Assembly: GCA_002010215.1 (NCBI GenBank)
Contig: MTMY01000038.1
Coordinates: 1 to 40,955, forward strand
Source: Archaeoglobus sp. JdFR-37
GTDB taxonomy: Archaea; Halobacteriota; Archaeoglobi; Archaeoglobales; Archaeoglobaceae
Direction of reading: 5' to 3'
DNA length: 40,955 nt
Shown here: one piece after another, positions 1 to 7,899 of the stretch
Numbering within the stretch: the first letter of the stretch is position 1
Layout of the letters: the number at the start of each line of letters is the position of its first letter
Notes under the pieces: model-generated
What the model saw: the letters and a program-made list of their open reading frames with translations, nothing else
The model's database searches: none
What the model was told of the DNA's origin: nothing
Program-made: the position numbers and the translations under genes

Positions 1-102
1 GTATACAAGGTAGCTGAACCTCCATATGTTGCCCAGTCCAATTGCAGAGCCCACTGCTGCAAGGATGAAGCCGAGTCTGGTGCTCCAGAGTTCTCTTGCC
101 AC
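1..102 (-). CDS. Sodium:neurotransmitter symporter family transporter, N-terminal 34 residues (cut by window edge)
   Basis: Only the first 34 codons are present. They begin with GTG at 102 and read into the conserved first membrane helix of the NSS/SNF family, with the signature [12 protein letters not shown] preceded by [10 protein letters not shown]. In this family helix 1 is unwound and binds sodium and the amino acid substrate. The GTG start is supported by an AGGAG site at 111-115, eight bases upstream. The gene lies 24 bases after the leucine-dehydrogenase-like gene on the same strand, so it probably ends the amino-acid catabolic operon and imports its substrate with sodium. The family call is firm despite the short length; the substrate is inferred from the neighbours. 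Confidence 0.85.
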   Translation of the reverse strand, partial: MARELWSTRLGFILAAVGSAIGLGNIWRFSYLVY

Positions 103-126
103 GGAAACCACTCCTGTATCGCTTTT

Positions 127-1227
127 TTATTGCGGTATGAACATCTTTTTCATTCCACCAAGCTTCTCAATCCTCTCCATTGCCCAGATCTCAGCAGCTT
201 TATGGGTTGAAACCTGTCTGCCTGAGCTGTCAAGGATGTTCTCTGAAATTCTGAAGATTTCCTTCAGTCTGCTCCCGATCTGCTCGATCTCCTTCAGAAG
301 CATCTCCGTATCCACTTCTTTGTACTGATTCGTGCACTGATATTCATGTGCCACCGTAATGAGGCCTCCGGCATTGATTATGTAATCTGGAGCATAGAGA
401 ATGCCGAGATTTGCCAGCATATCCCCATGCTTTTCACTTTCAAGCTGGTTGTTGGCAGCTCCTGCCACTATCCTGCATCTCAATCTTTTGATGGTGCTGT
501 CGTTTATCACACCACCCAGTGCGCATGGTGAAAAGACATCGCATTCCACAGAATATATCCTGCTGGGTTCAACGTACTCTGCACCCATTTCCAGACAGGC
601 TTTCACCCTCTCCTCGTCTATATCTGTCACTGTCACCTTTGCTCCACTTTCAATCAGGAGCCTTACAAGTTCGCTGCCAACTTTTCCAAGCCCCTGAACG
701 GCTACATGTACGCCATCCAAGCAGTCATCGCCAAAAACGTATTCCAAGCATGCCTTTATACCGTGATAAACGCCGTATGCTGTGAAAGGAGAGGGGTCGA
801 GCTTCACACCTGATACATAATCCGTCTCAGTCTTTATTATACGAATATCTCCAACCGTTGTTCCTACATCCTCTCCCGTTATAAAGCGGCCGCCCAGCGA
901 CTGAATAAATCTGCCGTAACTCCTCAGTAAAACCTCATTTTTAATTTTCTTTGGATCGCCTATTATTACTGCCTTCCCTCCTCCAAAGTTCAGGCCTGCA
1001 GCAGCAGACTTGAGAGTCATAGCTTTCGCAAGTCTCAGGACGTCGCGAAGAGCATCAACTTCATTTTTATAGCTCCATATTCTTGTCCCGCCCAGAGCTG
1101 GACCGAGGGTTGTGTCGTGTATGGCAACTATAGCTTTTAAACCGGTTCTTGCATCCTGAAAGAATACTACTTCCTCAAAATCATCCCTTTCCATCAGCTC
1201 AAACATAAAACTTTGCTGAAGCTGCAT
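127..1227 (-). CDS. Leucine/branched-chain amino acid dehydrogenase (Glu/Leu/Phe/Val dehydrogenase family)
   Basis: This enzyme catalyses NAD-dependent reversible oxidative deamination of an amino acid to a 2-oxoacid and ammonia. The 366 residues match bacterial leucine dehydrogenase in length and order: the HDTTLGPALGGTR block near residue 37, a lysine in TLKSA (73), the catalytic lysine in GGGKAV (85), the EDVGTT aspartate (120), and a Rossmann fold with GLGKVG (179-184) followed by an acidic VTDID that fits NAD. ATG at 1227 is preferred because GGAGAGTGAT lies just upstream; GTG 1236 overlaps that site and ATG 1206 is also possible. It overlaps the upstream porB end by 29 bases. The downstream amino acid transporter and upstream oxoacid oxidoreductase point to catabolism of leucine, valine or isoleucine. 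Exact specificity is inferred. Confidence 0.9.
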   Translation of the reverse strand: MQLQQSFMFELMERDDFEEVVFFQDARTGLKAIVAIHDTTLGPALGGTRIWSYKNEVDALRDVLRLAKAMTLKSAAAGLNFGGGKAVIIGDPKKIKNEVLLRSYGRFIQSLGGRFITGEDVGTTVGDIRIIKTETDYVSGVKLDPSPFTAYGVYHGIKACLEYVFGDDCLDGVHVAVQGLGKVGSELVRLLIESGAKVTVTDIDEERVKACLEMGAEYVEPSRIYSVECDVFSPCALGGVINDSTIKRLRCRIVAGAANNQLESEKHGDMLANLGILYAPDYIINAGGLITVAHEYQCTNQYKEVDTEMLLKEIEQIGSRLKEIFRISENILDSSGRQVSTHKAAEIWAMERIEKLGGMKKMFIPQ

Positions 1228-2119
1228 GCATATCACTCTCCATTTTTACAAGCTTTCTCCACCTATCCTCAACATACTCCCTTATCTTGACAACATCACC
1301 ATCTGAAAGGTGTGCAAACCTTCCCTGGGCAAAGAGGTACTCTCCAATATCCTTCATCTTCCTCCTACCCTCTGCAATTGCCTTGCTCACACCAGTGAGC
1401 CTGAAATGGCCCTCTTCATACTCATACAGAATCCACATCCCCGTCTCCACAGCAAGTTTTCCTATCTCAACGGTCTTCTCCATCGGATACCTCCAGCCTG
1501 GAGGACAGGGAGAAAGAATCTCTATGTATCTGAACCCCTCCATCTTCTTCGCCTTCTTCACTTTCTGGTAGAGGTCGGCAAGGTAGCCCGCTGAAGCGGT
1601 GGCAACATATGGAACTTCATGGGACATCATGAGCTCGGCAACGTCTTTGCGATGTTCCTTCTTGCCACTCCAGGTTGTTGTGGTCCAGGCTCCGTAAGGC
1701 GTGGCCCCGCTCCTCTGTATGCCGGTGTTGGAATACATCTCGTTGTTGTAGCAGATGTAGATGATGTCCTCATTTCTCTCCGCCGCTCCAGAAAGCGCCT
1801 GCAAGCCAATGTCGTACGTTCCGCCGTCTCCAGCCCAGACAACAACATTCGCATCGATTCCCTGCTGGAGAAGCGAAGCTTTGATTCCAGAAGCTGTTGC
1901 TGCTGCTGAGGCAAAGGCAGTGTTAAAGACTGGAACAGCTATTGCCGAATTAGGAAACATTCCCTGATAAACAGAAGTGCAGCTAGCCGGCACTATGAGC
2001 ACCGTGTTTTTCCCTAGAGCTTTCAGGACTGTTCGCAAACACATAGATGATGCACAGCCATGACACGCAGCGTTTCCCGGCAAAAGGTATTCTTCCCTAG
2101 GCAAAGCAGAAATTCTCAA
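1199..2119 (-). CDS. porB: 2-oxoacid:ferredoxin oxidoreductase, beta subunit
   Basis: This is the thiamine-diphosphate-binding subunit of a PorGDAB/VorGDAB-type enzyme that decarboxylates a 2-oxoacid to acyl-CoA and reduces ferredoxin. It shows CHGC near residue 19, an additional cysteine in PASCTS, and the TPP motif that starts GDGGTYDIG (97) and ends NNEMYSNTG (about 133). ATG at 2140 would be the longest start, but a full GGAGGTGAT site at 2123-2131 lies inside that extension and points to TTG at 2119, which overlaps the porA stop as TTGA. I chose TTG. Pyruvate and branched-chain oxoacid enzymes are hard to separate by sequence; the adjacent leucine dehydrogenase favours a branched-chain oxoacid. 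Confidence 0.9.
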   Translation of the reverse strand: MRISALPREEYLLPGNAACHGCASSMCLRTVLKALGKNTVLIVPASCTSVYQGMFPNSAIAVPVFNTAFASAAATASGIKASLLQQGIDANVVVWAGDGGTYDIGLQALSGAAERNEDIIYICYNNEMYSNTGIQRSGATPYGAWTTTTWSGKKEHRKDVAELMMSHEVPYVATASAGYLADLYQKVKKAKKMEGFRYIEILSPCPPGWRYPMEKTVEIGKLAVETGMWILYEYEEGHFRLTGVSKAIAEGRRKMKDIGEYLFAQGRFAHLSDGDVVKIREYVEDRWRKLVKMESDMHAASAKFYV

Positions 2120-3273
2120 TATATCACCTCCATAACCCATTTTTTATCCAGCTCACCCAATACAGCCTTCTCAAAAACCCGGGATGTAACATCTCTTCCT
2201 CCCAGCCCGACAATTCTGCCATAAACCTCTGGAGGAGACCGTAAATCCCAGAGAACTGCTTTCAGTTCTGAGAAGAGCTGACCATCAAATCCCGGGCTTA
2301 CAGATCTGTCGAAAACGTAAACCTTCTCAACACTCCCAAGTTTTTCCACCACCTCCTGCTTGGGAAAAGGTCTGAATGCTTTTAGCCTGAGCAATCCAGC
2401 CTTAACTCCTCTTTTTCTCAGCTCATCAACGGCAATTTTAGCTTCGGAAGAGATTGCCCCCATGGTTACCATTGCCACATCTGCGTCCTCGAGGCGATAT
2501 TCTTCGAGAATGAGCGGCGTTAACCTGCCGGAATACTCATAAAACTCCCTTTCAACCTCTTTCATCACCTTAAGAGCCCTCTCATGGGCCTCACACACTT
2601 CTCTCCTCAGCTCCATGAAGTAATCCGGAGGCAGAATATTACCGTGAGTTGAGGGCTCATCGAAATCTAGCCTCCACACCGGATGATACTCGTCAATGAA
2701 GTCATTAACGTCTGTAATCTCAATGGGCATGGCTGTATGGGAAAGCACAAAGCCATCGTAGCAAACCATCGCTGGGAGGAGGACATCTCTGTGCTCTGCA
2801 ATCCTGTAGGCCATTATTATCGTGTCGTAAATCTCCTGATTATCGCTGCAGTAGAACTGCATCCAACCTGTATCTCTCTGCGATATGCTATCGCTGAGAT
2901 CTGCCCATATGTTCCATCCTGGCCCTATTGCTCTATTGGCTACGGCCATAACAACCGGTGTCCTCGCATTTGTGGCGTAGTGCAGCAGTTCATGCATGTA
3001 TGCAAGGCCGTGGCTAGATGTTGCCGTGAAAGTTCTCGAACCTGCTGCAGAAGCGCCAATACAGGCCGCCATTGCTGAATGCTCAGACTCGACGAGAATA
3101 AAATGAGCCTTCATCTCTCCCGTCTCAACCATTTTAGAAAGTTCTTCCACAACAGGTGTTGCCGGAGTTATAGGATATGCCGCAACAACTCTCACCTTTG
3201 CGTTCTTTGCAGCCAAAGCTGCCGCTTGATTTCCGGTTATTATCCTGACTGCTCTGGTTGTATTTGACTTCAT
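2116..3273 (-). CDS. porA: 2-oxoacid:ferredoxin oxidoreductase, alpha subunit
   Basis: The 385 residues match the alpha subunit, which shares the pyrimidine-binding half of the TPP active site with PorB. Visible family blocks include AAYPITPATPVVEEL near residue 31, the VESEHSAMAACIGASAAG stretch near 61, TFTATSSHGLAYMHE, and the C-terminal domain with VYVFDRSVSPG. The start ATG is preceded by AGAGGTG and overlaps the upstream stop as ATGA, and the end overlaps porB, so translation is coupled along porGD-porA-porB. The protein is cytoplasmic and works as a heteromer with ferredoxin as electron acceptor. Confidence 0.92.
   Translation of the reverse strand: MKSNTTRAVRIITGNQAAALAAKNAKVRVVAAYPITPATPVVEELSKMVETGEMKAHFILVESEHSAMAACIGASAAGSRTFTATSSHGLAYMHELLHYATNARTPVVMAVANRAIGPGWNIWADLSDSISQRDTGWMQFYCSDNQEIYDTIIMAYRIAEHRDVLLPAMVCYDGFVLSHTAMPIEITDVNDFIDEYHPVWRLDFDEPSTHGNILPPDYFMELRREVCEAHERALKVMKEVEREFYEYSGRLTPLILEEYRLEDADVAMVTMGAISSEAKIAVDELRKRGVKAGLLRLKAFRPFPKQEVVEKLGSVEKVYVFDRSVSPGFDGQLFSELKAVLWDLRSPPEVYGRIVGLGGRDVTSRVFEKAVLGELDKKWVMEVIY
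2123..2131 (-). promoter_or_regulatory. Shine-Dalgarno site fixing the porB TTG start
   Basis: A perfect GGAGGTGAT lies within the last codons of porA, followed by three bases and TTG at 2119. It decides between ATG 2140 and TTG 2119. The same short spacing from GAGGTGAT occurs at the methionine aminopeptidase gene (GTG 18390). Confidence 0.7.
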
Positions 3274-4151
3274 ACTACCACCTCTCTAGAGACCCTGATA
3301 GCCTTCTTAGGACATACAGCAGAGCAGACAAGGCAGCCCTTACAGAACTCGTAATCAATCTCAATTCTGCTTCCAACTCTTTGTATCGCGCTCTCAGGGC
3401 AGTGAAGCCAGCAACTCAGACAGTTGCTACAAACGTCATAGTCTACTTCAGGTCTGAAATCCCTCCAGAACCTCGTTCTGCCAGCTACTCCTGGTGAGGG
3501 TGTAGAGACAGGCATCGTCACGGCCCTCTTTCTCCTGACGTCCTCTGTGGAGGGTTTCCCTGAACCTCTAACCTTCTCAACAACCGTCGATTCATATGCC
3601 TCTCTCACAGCAGCCACATTAGCCTTACCATTCTTGCCAAACTTCTTCATGACAACCTCTTCAAGTGTTTCAAGCTCTATATGTGAAAAAATCTTCAGAA
3701 AAGCTCCCAGCATCGGCATATTCACAACGGGTGTCCCAGCTACCAGCAAATTATTCTTGATTGCAATACCTGTAGCATCCACCGTTGCTACCAGCAATGA
3801 GCCCTGTTCGAATTGAAAATCCATGGGTGACTTCACGGTATTGATTACGATGCTTCCACCGTCCTTTAAACCCCTGAATACGTCAACAGCATCCAGAATG
3901 ATCGGATCAAGGACTATTACGTAGTCGGGAGTGTAAACCTGACTTCTCTCATGGATTGCCTCATAGGAAACTCTAGTAAAGGCCATTACCGGGGCTCCTC
4001 TTCGCTCTGCTCCAAAGAATGGTATTGACTGTGCCTCAAAACCACTGAGATAAGCTGCTTCTGCCAGTATCTTTGATGCAGTAACGGCTCCCTGACCACC
4101 TCTTCCGTGAAACCTTATTTCCCACTTTTTCCCCAATTTTTCTCCCATCAT
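3270..4151 (-). CDS. porG: 2-oxoacid:ferredoxin oxidoreductase, fused gamma-delta subunit
   Basis: One polypeptide carries two subunits that are often separate. Residues 1 to about 195 are the gamma domain (GRGGQGAVTAS near residue 19, FFGAERRGAPV near 48). After a linker, residues 236-293 are the ferredoxin-like delta domain with two 4Fe-4S motifs: CSNCLSCWLHCP and CKGCLVCSAVCP. It passes electrons from the TPP site to external ferredoxin. It is the first gene of the operon. No Shine-Dalgarno site is seen, and a TATA box at 4181-4187 predicts a transcript starting near 4157, so translation is probably leaderless from ATG 4151 (ATG 4148 or GTG 4157 possible). Confidence 0.9.
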   Translation of the reverse strand: MMGEKLGKKWEIRFHGRGGQGAVTASKILAEAAYLSGFEAQSIPFFGAERRGAPVMAFTRVSYEAIHERSQVYTPDYVIVLDPIILDAVDVFRGLKDGGSIVINTVKSPMDFQFEQGSLLVATVDATGIAIKNNLLVAGTPVVNMPMLGAFLKIFSHIELETLEEVVMKKFGKNGKANVAAVREAYESTVVEKVRGSGKPSTEDVRRKRAVTMPVSTPSPGVAGRTRFWRDFRPEVDYDVCSNCLSCWLHCPESAIQRVGSRIEIDYEFCKGCLVCSAVCPKKAIRVSREVVV

Positions 4152-4180
4152 ATTCACAATAATAAATTAGGTGCAAAAAC

Positions 4181-4187
4181 TATATAA
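4181..4187 (-). promoter_or_regulatory. TATA box of the por-leucine dehydrogenase operon
   Basis: TTATATA on the minus strand predicts initiation near 4157, almost at the start codon of the gamma-delta gene. No ribosome-binding site lies between, which fits a leaderless message. Confidence 0.5.
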
Positions 4188-4196
4188 CCTAACAAT

Positions 4197-4208
4197 CAAT
4201 CATGATTG
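4197..4208. promoter_or_regulatory. Perfect 12-bp palindrome, possible operator
   Basis: CAATCATGATTG is self-complementary and sits directly upstream of the TATA box of the por operon, 30 bp after the regulator gene stop. This position suits an activator or repressor, and the HTH_10 regulator encoded next to it is the obvious candidate. The function is inferred from position and symmetry. Confidence 0.35.
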
Positions 4209-4237
4209 TTTTTAATAAAAATTTTTATTTAAAAAAA

Positions 4238-4978
4238 TTATTCAAAAAGATATCTGGAAGTCGTTTTTATGTCCAATAAATGCGGCTCTCTGTCTCTAAG
4301 TTCTTCAATAAGCCTTTTCATTATTTTGAACTCTGCTGTTCTTAGATGGTGCAGACAAGTAGATTTTGCTATGCCAAAACTCTTTGCAAGTTCGTCAACA
4401 CTGGTTTTTCGGGGCCACTCAAAGTAACCGCTCTTATAGGCTTCTATGAGTACCCTTTTCTGCTTCATGGATAAACTTCTTGAGATTTGCCCGATAATAT
4501 CCTCCACACCCTCATCTTCTAAAGACCTGAGATTCGTGATACTCAGTACTTCAACATCTATTTCATCGAAATCTATCAGCTTGTTGAGGGTGTCACTTAA
4601 CTTCTCCTCGTCAATTAAAATCACCCAGTATTCAAATCCGTTGGCTATAGATATTCTCATGGGCATGAATTCCAGAGAGAAGACCTTGTCATAGAACGTG
4701 GTGTGGGGAGGAAATCGGGCGTGGATGTCTGCTTCCAGATCATTTTTGCCTATTATGTAAACATCGTAGGCATATTCGCTGTAGTTCTCGATGCTTTCCA
4801 TATACTCTCGCAGCGCTTCATAGTTCTCTGCAATCAGGTGAAAATTGGCTCTAACCTCCTTCTCAAGCTTGAAGACGCCCTTTGTGATGAGGCACACATG
4901 GGGATGGTCTTTCGTAGACTCAATCGACCAACACCTAGGATGCCACAACTTAAGAGTGACTTTTTTTAACCCCCTCAT
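4238..4978 (-). CDS. HTH_10 (bacterioopsin-activator type) transcriptional regulator
   Basis: The 246-residue protein ends in a helix-turn-helix of the archaeal Bat/HTH_10 family, about residues 170-228, with SMKQKRVLIEAYKSGYFEWP and VDELAKSFGIAKSTCLHHLR. The N-terminal 160 residues are a mixed alpha/beta region with no motif I can name, probably a sensor domain. The start has a GGCGGTGA site just before ATG 4978, and a TATA-like TTTTATATC at 5055-5063 would give a leader of about 55 bases. It lies 80-90 bases upstream of the por-leucine dehydrogenase operon on the same strand, so it is likely the local regulator of amino acid catabolism. The effector is unknown. Confidence 0.85.
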   Translation of the reverse strand: MRGLKKVTLKLWHPRCWSIESTKDHPHVCLITKGVFKLEKEVRANFHLIAENYEALREYMESIENYSEYAYDVYIIGKNDLEADIHARFPPHTTFYDKVFSLEFMPMRISIANGFEYWVILIDEEKLSDTLNKLIDFDEIDVEVLSITNLRSLEDEGVEDIIGQISRSLSMKQKRVLIEAYKSGYFEWPRKTSVDELAKSFGIAKSTCLHHLRTAEFKIMKRLIEELRDREPHLLDIKTTSRYLFE

Positions 4979-5133
4979 TTCACCGCCTTCAACAAACTAA
5001 CAATTTCTACTCATATCTCTACTCTTCCACTATTAATCATTATGCGTTGAATGAGATATAAAACCAGTTTCGATTATAGTCTATGACAGAATGTGCCAAA
5101 AAGTCAGAGGGTGAGGAGAAGACGGTTTGAAGC

Positions 5134-5631
5134 CTATTTCAGCTTTAGGTACATATCATATTCGTAGTGAGGATTCACGATTTCAAACCCGAGCTTCATG
5201 TAAACGTGGATAGCTCTGGCGTTTGTCCTTTCAGTTACAAGGGTTATGCCCTCAAAACCTGCCTCTCTGCAGAACTCAATCATCCTCTTCATCATTTCCT
5301 GCCCTATCCCTCTGTCCTGAAAATCCTGATGGACAAAGATTGTGAGATCGACATCTTTCCCGTCTTCCGTAGGGACGACAACTGTATGGCCAACAATTCT
5401 GCCATCTATCTCAGCCACAATGCCAATTCCGTTTTCAGCCAGGTAGTCTATCCATCTAGAGATTGCTCCCCGCGTAGAGGGCGGTAGACCAAGGCAGCGG
5501 TTATCACTGCTGAAGGATGCATACATGTCTATCAGCTTCTCTCTGTCCGATGCGTGATCATAAGGTCTGATGATTACCTCGTCTCCCTTTCGATCCCTGA
5601 AAACCACTGGTTTAAACTGTACTGTCAGCAT
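5134..5631 (-). CDS. GNAT family N-acetyltransferase
   Basis: The 165 residues form one acetyltransferase fold. The acetyl-CoA-binding motif A is visible as DFQDRGIGQEMMKRM (about residues 101-115), followed by TERTNARAIHVYMKLGFE, typical of the beta5-alpha4 end of GNAT enzymes. The substrate cannot be told from sequence. A TATA-like AATAAATAC at 5657-5665 lies 30 bp before ATG 5631 and no Shine-Dalgarno site is seen, so a leaderless transcript is likely. It appears to be a single-gene unit. Confidence 0.85.
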   Translation of the reverse strand: MLTVQFKPVVFRDRKGDEVIIRPYDHASDREKLIDMYASFSSDNRCLGLPPSTRGAISRWIDYLAENGIGIVAEIDGRIVGHTVVVPTEDGKDVDLTIFVHQDFQDRGIGQEMMKRMIEFCREAGFEGITLVTERTNARAIHVYMKLGFEIVNPHYEYDMYLKLK

Positions 5632-5682
5632 GCTAAACTCTCAATAAGTAGGCGAAGTATTTATTATTTTCTTAGGCTTATT

Positions 5683-5700
5683 AATCATTTGAATCATTTG
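5683..5700. repeat. Tandem 9-bp duplication (AATCATTTG x2)
   Basis: Two exact adjacent copies of AATCATTTG lie between the GNAT and macro-domain genes, and a third begins (AAT) at 5701. Function unknown; probably a slippage product. Confidence 0.8.
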
Positions 5701-5758
5701 AATAGGTTTTGGGCTGTAAAGAGTAAATAGAGGAGTGTAATTCTGTAATTCCGGAAAA

Positions 5759-6280
5759 TCAAGAGAGCATCTCGTTAACGAACTTCTGAAACTCCTTTAC
5801 CTGCTCCTCACTTATATCTGCCAGAATTACCCTTTTCAGTTTGCTTCCAGCATCTATGTGGGCTTTCAGCTCTTCCACCATTATCCTTGCAGCTTCAGCT
5901 TTTGGAAAACCTCCCACTCCGGTTCCGAGAGCGGGGAATGCAATGCTTTCAATTCCGAGCTCTTCAGCTTTTTTCAGGGCTGCACGCATTGCAAGCCTTA
6001 CTTTCCCCGCATCAGTCCTGAAGTCCATTTCCATAGTTGGAGCATGGATTACGTATTTCGCCTTTAGCTTCCCTGCTGTTGTAGCAACAGCCTCTCCAAT
6101 TTTTATTGGGCCCTGTTTGACTGCTTCATCTTCAATCTCCTTCCCACCAGCCCTTTTGATGGCTCCGGCAACGCCACCACCCATCACAAGGCGTGTGTTG
6201 GCAGCATTTACTATTGCATCCACCTCAAGCTTTGTTATGTCACCAAGGTGAGTTATGACTTCAACTCCCCTGTAGTTCAT
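5759..6280 (-). CDS. Macro domain protein (ADP-ribose or derivative binding/hydrolysis)
   Basis: A single macro domain of 173 residues. Family motifs are GDIT (13-16), NAANTRLVMGGGVAGAI (25-41) and FPALGTGVGGFP near residue 117, which form the ADP-ribose pocket. Macro domains bind ADP-ribose or remove it from proteins or metabolites. A TTG at 6301 would extend the frame, but ATG 6280 is preferred because a CTTTTAC TATA box (6304-6310) lies 27 bp upstream, giving a leaderless message. The substrate is not known. Confidence 0.9.
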   Translation of the reverse strand: MNYRGVEVITHLGDITKLEVDAIVNAANTRLVMGGGVAGAIKRAGGKEIEDEAVKQGPIKIGEAVATTAGKLKAKYVIHAPTMEMDFRTDAGKVRLAMRAALKKAEELGIESIAFPALGTGVGGFPKAEAARIMVEELKAHIDAGSKLKRVILADISEEQVKEFQKFVNEMLS

Positions 6281-6356
6281 AATGAATGATTGTCCAGACA
6301 AAGTAAAAGGTTTCTCATTTTTATTTTGATATGCTTTTAACCTTCAATACCACTGA

Positions 6357-6374
6357 AATGAAACTCAGGGACGG
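6357..6374 (+). repeat. Dispersed 18-bp repeat, copy 1
   Basis: AATGAAACTCAGGGACGG occurs here between the macro-domain gene and the 3' end of the polymerase small-subunit gene, and again exactly at 9362-9379. It is intergenic both times and in the same orientation. Function unknown. Confidence 0.75.
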
Positions 6375-6398
6375 AGGAGGTCTGGGTGAATGGAAAAA

Positions 6399-7880
6399 TT
6401 AATTGTTGTAAAAATTAAGCCTCATCACATTCCCGCCTGGCTGATATACTGCAACTTTTCCGGGCATTGGATTCAGGTTCACCTTTTTTTGGAACTCTGT
6501 CTGGCTCTGCCATGTTGACGAGTTTATGCAGAAAACTCCCCTGTAGAATCCCACTCCATAGGTGTGGACATGTCCAGTATGAAGGATATCTGGAACCTCA
6601 TCAATTACCAGATAATCTTCCCTCTCTGGAGCTATGGGAGAGCGCTGCCCATACATGGGAGCAAGGTGTCTTCGTTTCAGAAGCTCGTACAGAGCTTCAT
6701 GGGGCCTCTCGTAGTTCAGCCTTGGTATCTTTGCCATCAAGTCGTCCAGACTCCTGCCGTGGTAGATTAGAAGCTTCAATCCGTCAAGATCCAGAAGTGA
6801 AGGATTTCCCACGTGGGTCACATTCTTTCCAAAAAGGTCTGAAAACTCCTTTGGAAGGCACGGCTGGGGTTCCGCCTGTCTGACAGCATCGTGGTTTCCG
6901 GGGGCTAAGATTATTTTTATGTGGTCGGGAACCCTGTCAAGCTGGGATGCAGCTTCTTCGTACTGCTCATAAATATCAAAAATCGTCAACTCGTGCTCCT
7001 GCCCCGGATACACACCGACTCCGTCAACAACATCTCCAGCAACAACCAAGTATTTCACCTTCTCAGAGCCCTCTCCAATTTCCCCATTCAGCCACTTCAA
7101 AAACATCTCCCACTCCTTCTCTAGGAAGGTGTTGCTGCCGAAGTGAGCATCTGATATGAAAGCAATAGCAAAGTCCTTCTTAATGGTCTTACTGCCGTTG
7201 GGAATATCTGGAAATACTATTCTTTCAGCCATTATGCTTCTCCCACCTCTTATGGTTCCCGAAACTCCGATGACCTCGTCTCCCATCAGTTCCATGGCAA
7301 TCTCCTTTATCTTCCCCGTTGCAACAACGCTGACGATGCCTGTACGATCCTCTAGCTCGAAAATTGCCGTGTTCTGGTTGACCTCTCTCACTTCATTGAC
7401 AATCCCAATAACGTCAATGTCCTGAGTCCTCACCTTCCCTATTGCAGAAATGGGAATGGCTTTAAGGCGAGGCTTCAGTATTCTCGATATCTTTTCCAGT
7501 CTGGAGTTGAAGTAGACAACGAAGTCCTCTACTGTCCCCCTACAAGAAGATTTCCCAGTTATATCTTTCAGTACAGATACTTCCCGGACCTCTGCTGATT
7601 TCACCTTTTTAATCTCCTCTTTTGCCATCTCAGCTTCAGATTTGGGTTGAATGCTCTGAACGGGACTAACAGTTTTAACCTTGAACTTGGAGATTATGGG
7701 CTTTATCTCTTCAGGAGTTATTATAAAGCAACCATTGGCAGTCCTGCATATTTCAGCGATTATCCCATCTATATCCTCCTTCATCCCCTTAAGAAGCTCC
7801 ACAGCAGATGGATGGATGTTGTAGCCATGCATGGCGAACTTCGTAATTATAAGTCTTGAGTCGATATCTTTAACTATCAT
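6399..7880 (-). CDS. polB: DNA polymerase II (PolD) small subunit DP1, with 3'-5' exonuclease-type phosphoesterase domain
   Basis: This is the small subunit of the euryarchaeal replicative polymerase D, 493 residues. An N-terminal region is followed by a linker, an OB fold (about 185-260, with FELEDRTGIVSVVATGK) and a C-terminal calcineurin-like phosphoesterase with SDAHFGS, VAGDVVDGVG, APGNHDA, YHGRS and HTGHVHT, the metal-binding set of active DP1 proofreading subunits. The frame stays open to 8096, but that part is antisense to the signal peptidase. ATG 7880 is chosen because GGAGGAGT precedes it. The large subunit is not in this window. Confidence 0.93.
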   Translation of the reverse strand: MIVKDIDSRLIITKFAMHGYNIHPSAVELLKGMKEDIDGIIAEICRTANGCFIITPEEIKPIISKFKVKTVSPVQSIQPKSEAEMAKEEIKKVKSAEVREVSVLKDITGKSSCRGTVEDFVVYFNSRLEKISRILKPRLKAIPISAIGKVRTQDIDVIGIVNEVREVNQNTAIFELEDRTGIVSVVATGKIKEIAMELMGDEVIGVSGTIRGGRSIMAERIVFPDIPNGSKTIKKDFAIAFISDAHFGSNTFLEKEWEMFLKWLNGEIGEGSEKVKYLVVAGDVVDGVGVYPGQEHELTIFDIYEQYEEAASQLDRVPDHIKIILAPGNHDAVRQAEPQPCLPKEFSDLFGKNVTHVGNPSLLDLDGLKLLIYHGRSLDDLMAKIPRLNYERPHEALYELLKRRHLAPMYGQRSPIAPEREDYLVIDEVPDILHTGHVHTYGVGFYRGVFCINSSTWQSQTEFQKKVNLNPMPGKVAVYQPGGNVMRLNFYNN

Positions 7881-7899
7881 TTCTACTCCTCCGAAATCC
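7881..7899. promoter_or_regulatory. 19-bp divergent start region shared by polB and signal peptidase
   Basis: The two start codons are 19 bp apart on opposite strands. The gap holds the GGAGGAGT site of polB. A TATA-like TTTAACTA at 7869-7876, inside polB, is 27 bp before the signal peptidase ATG, so each promoter must lie within the other gene. Confidence 0.5.

Noticed and set aside
6351-6395. C/D box small RNA at the 18-bp repeat
   Set aside because: CTGA and an ATGAAA element occur close by, but the proper RTGATGA box and paired D box with spacing are absent.
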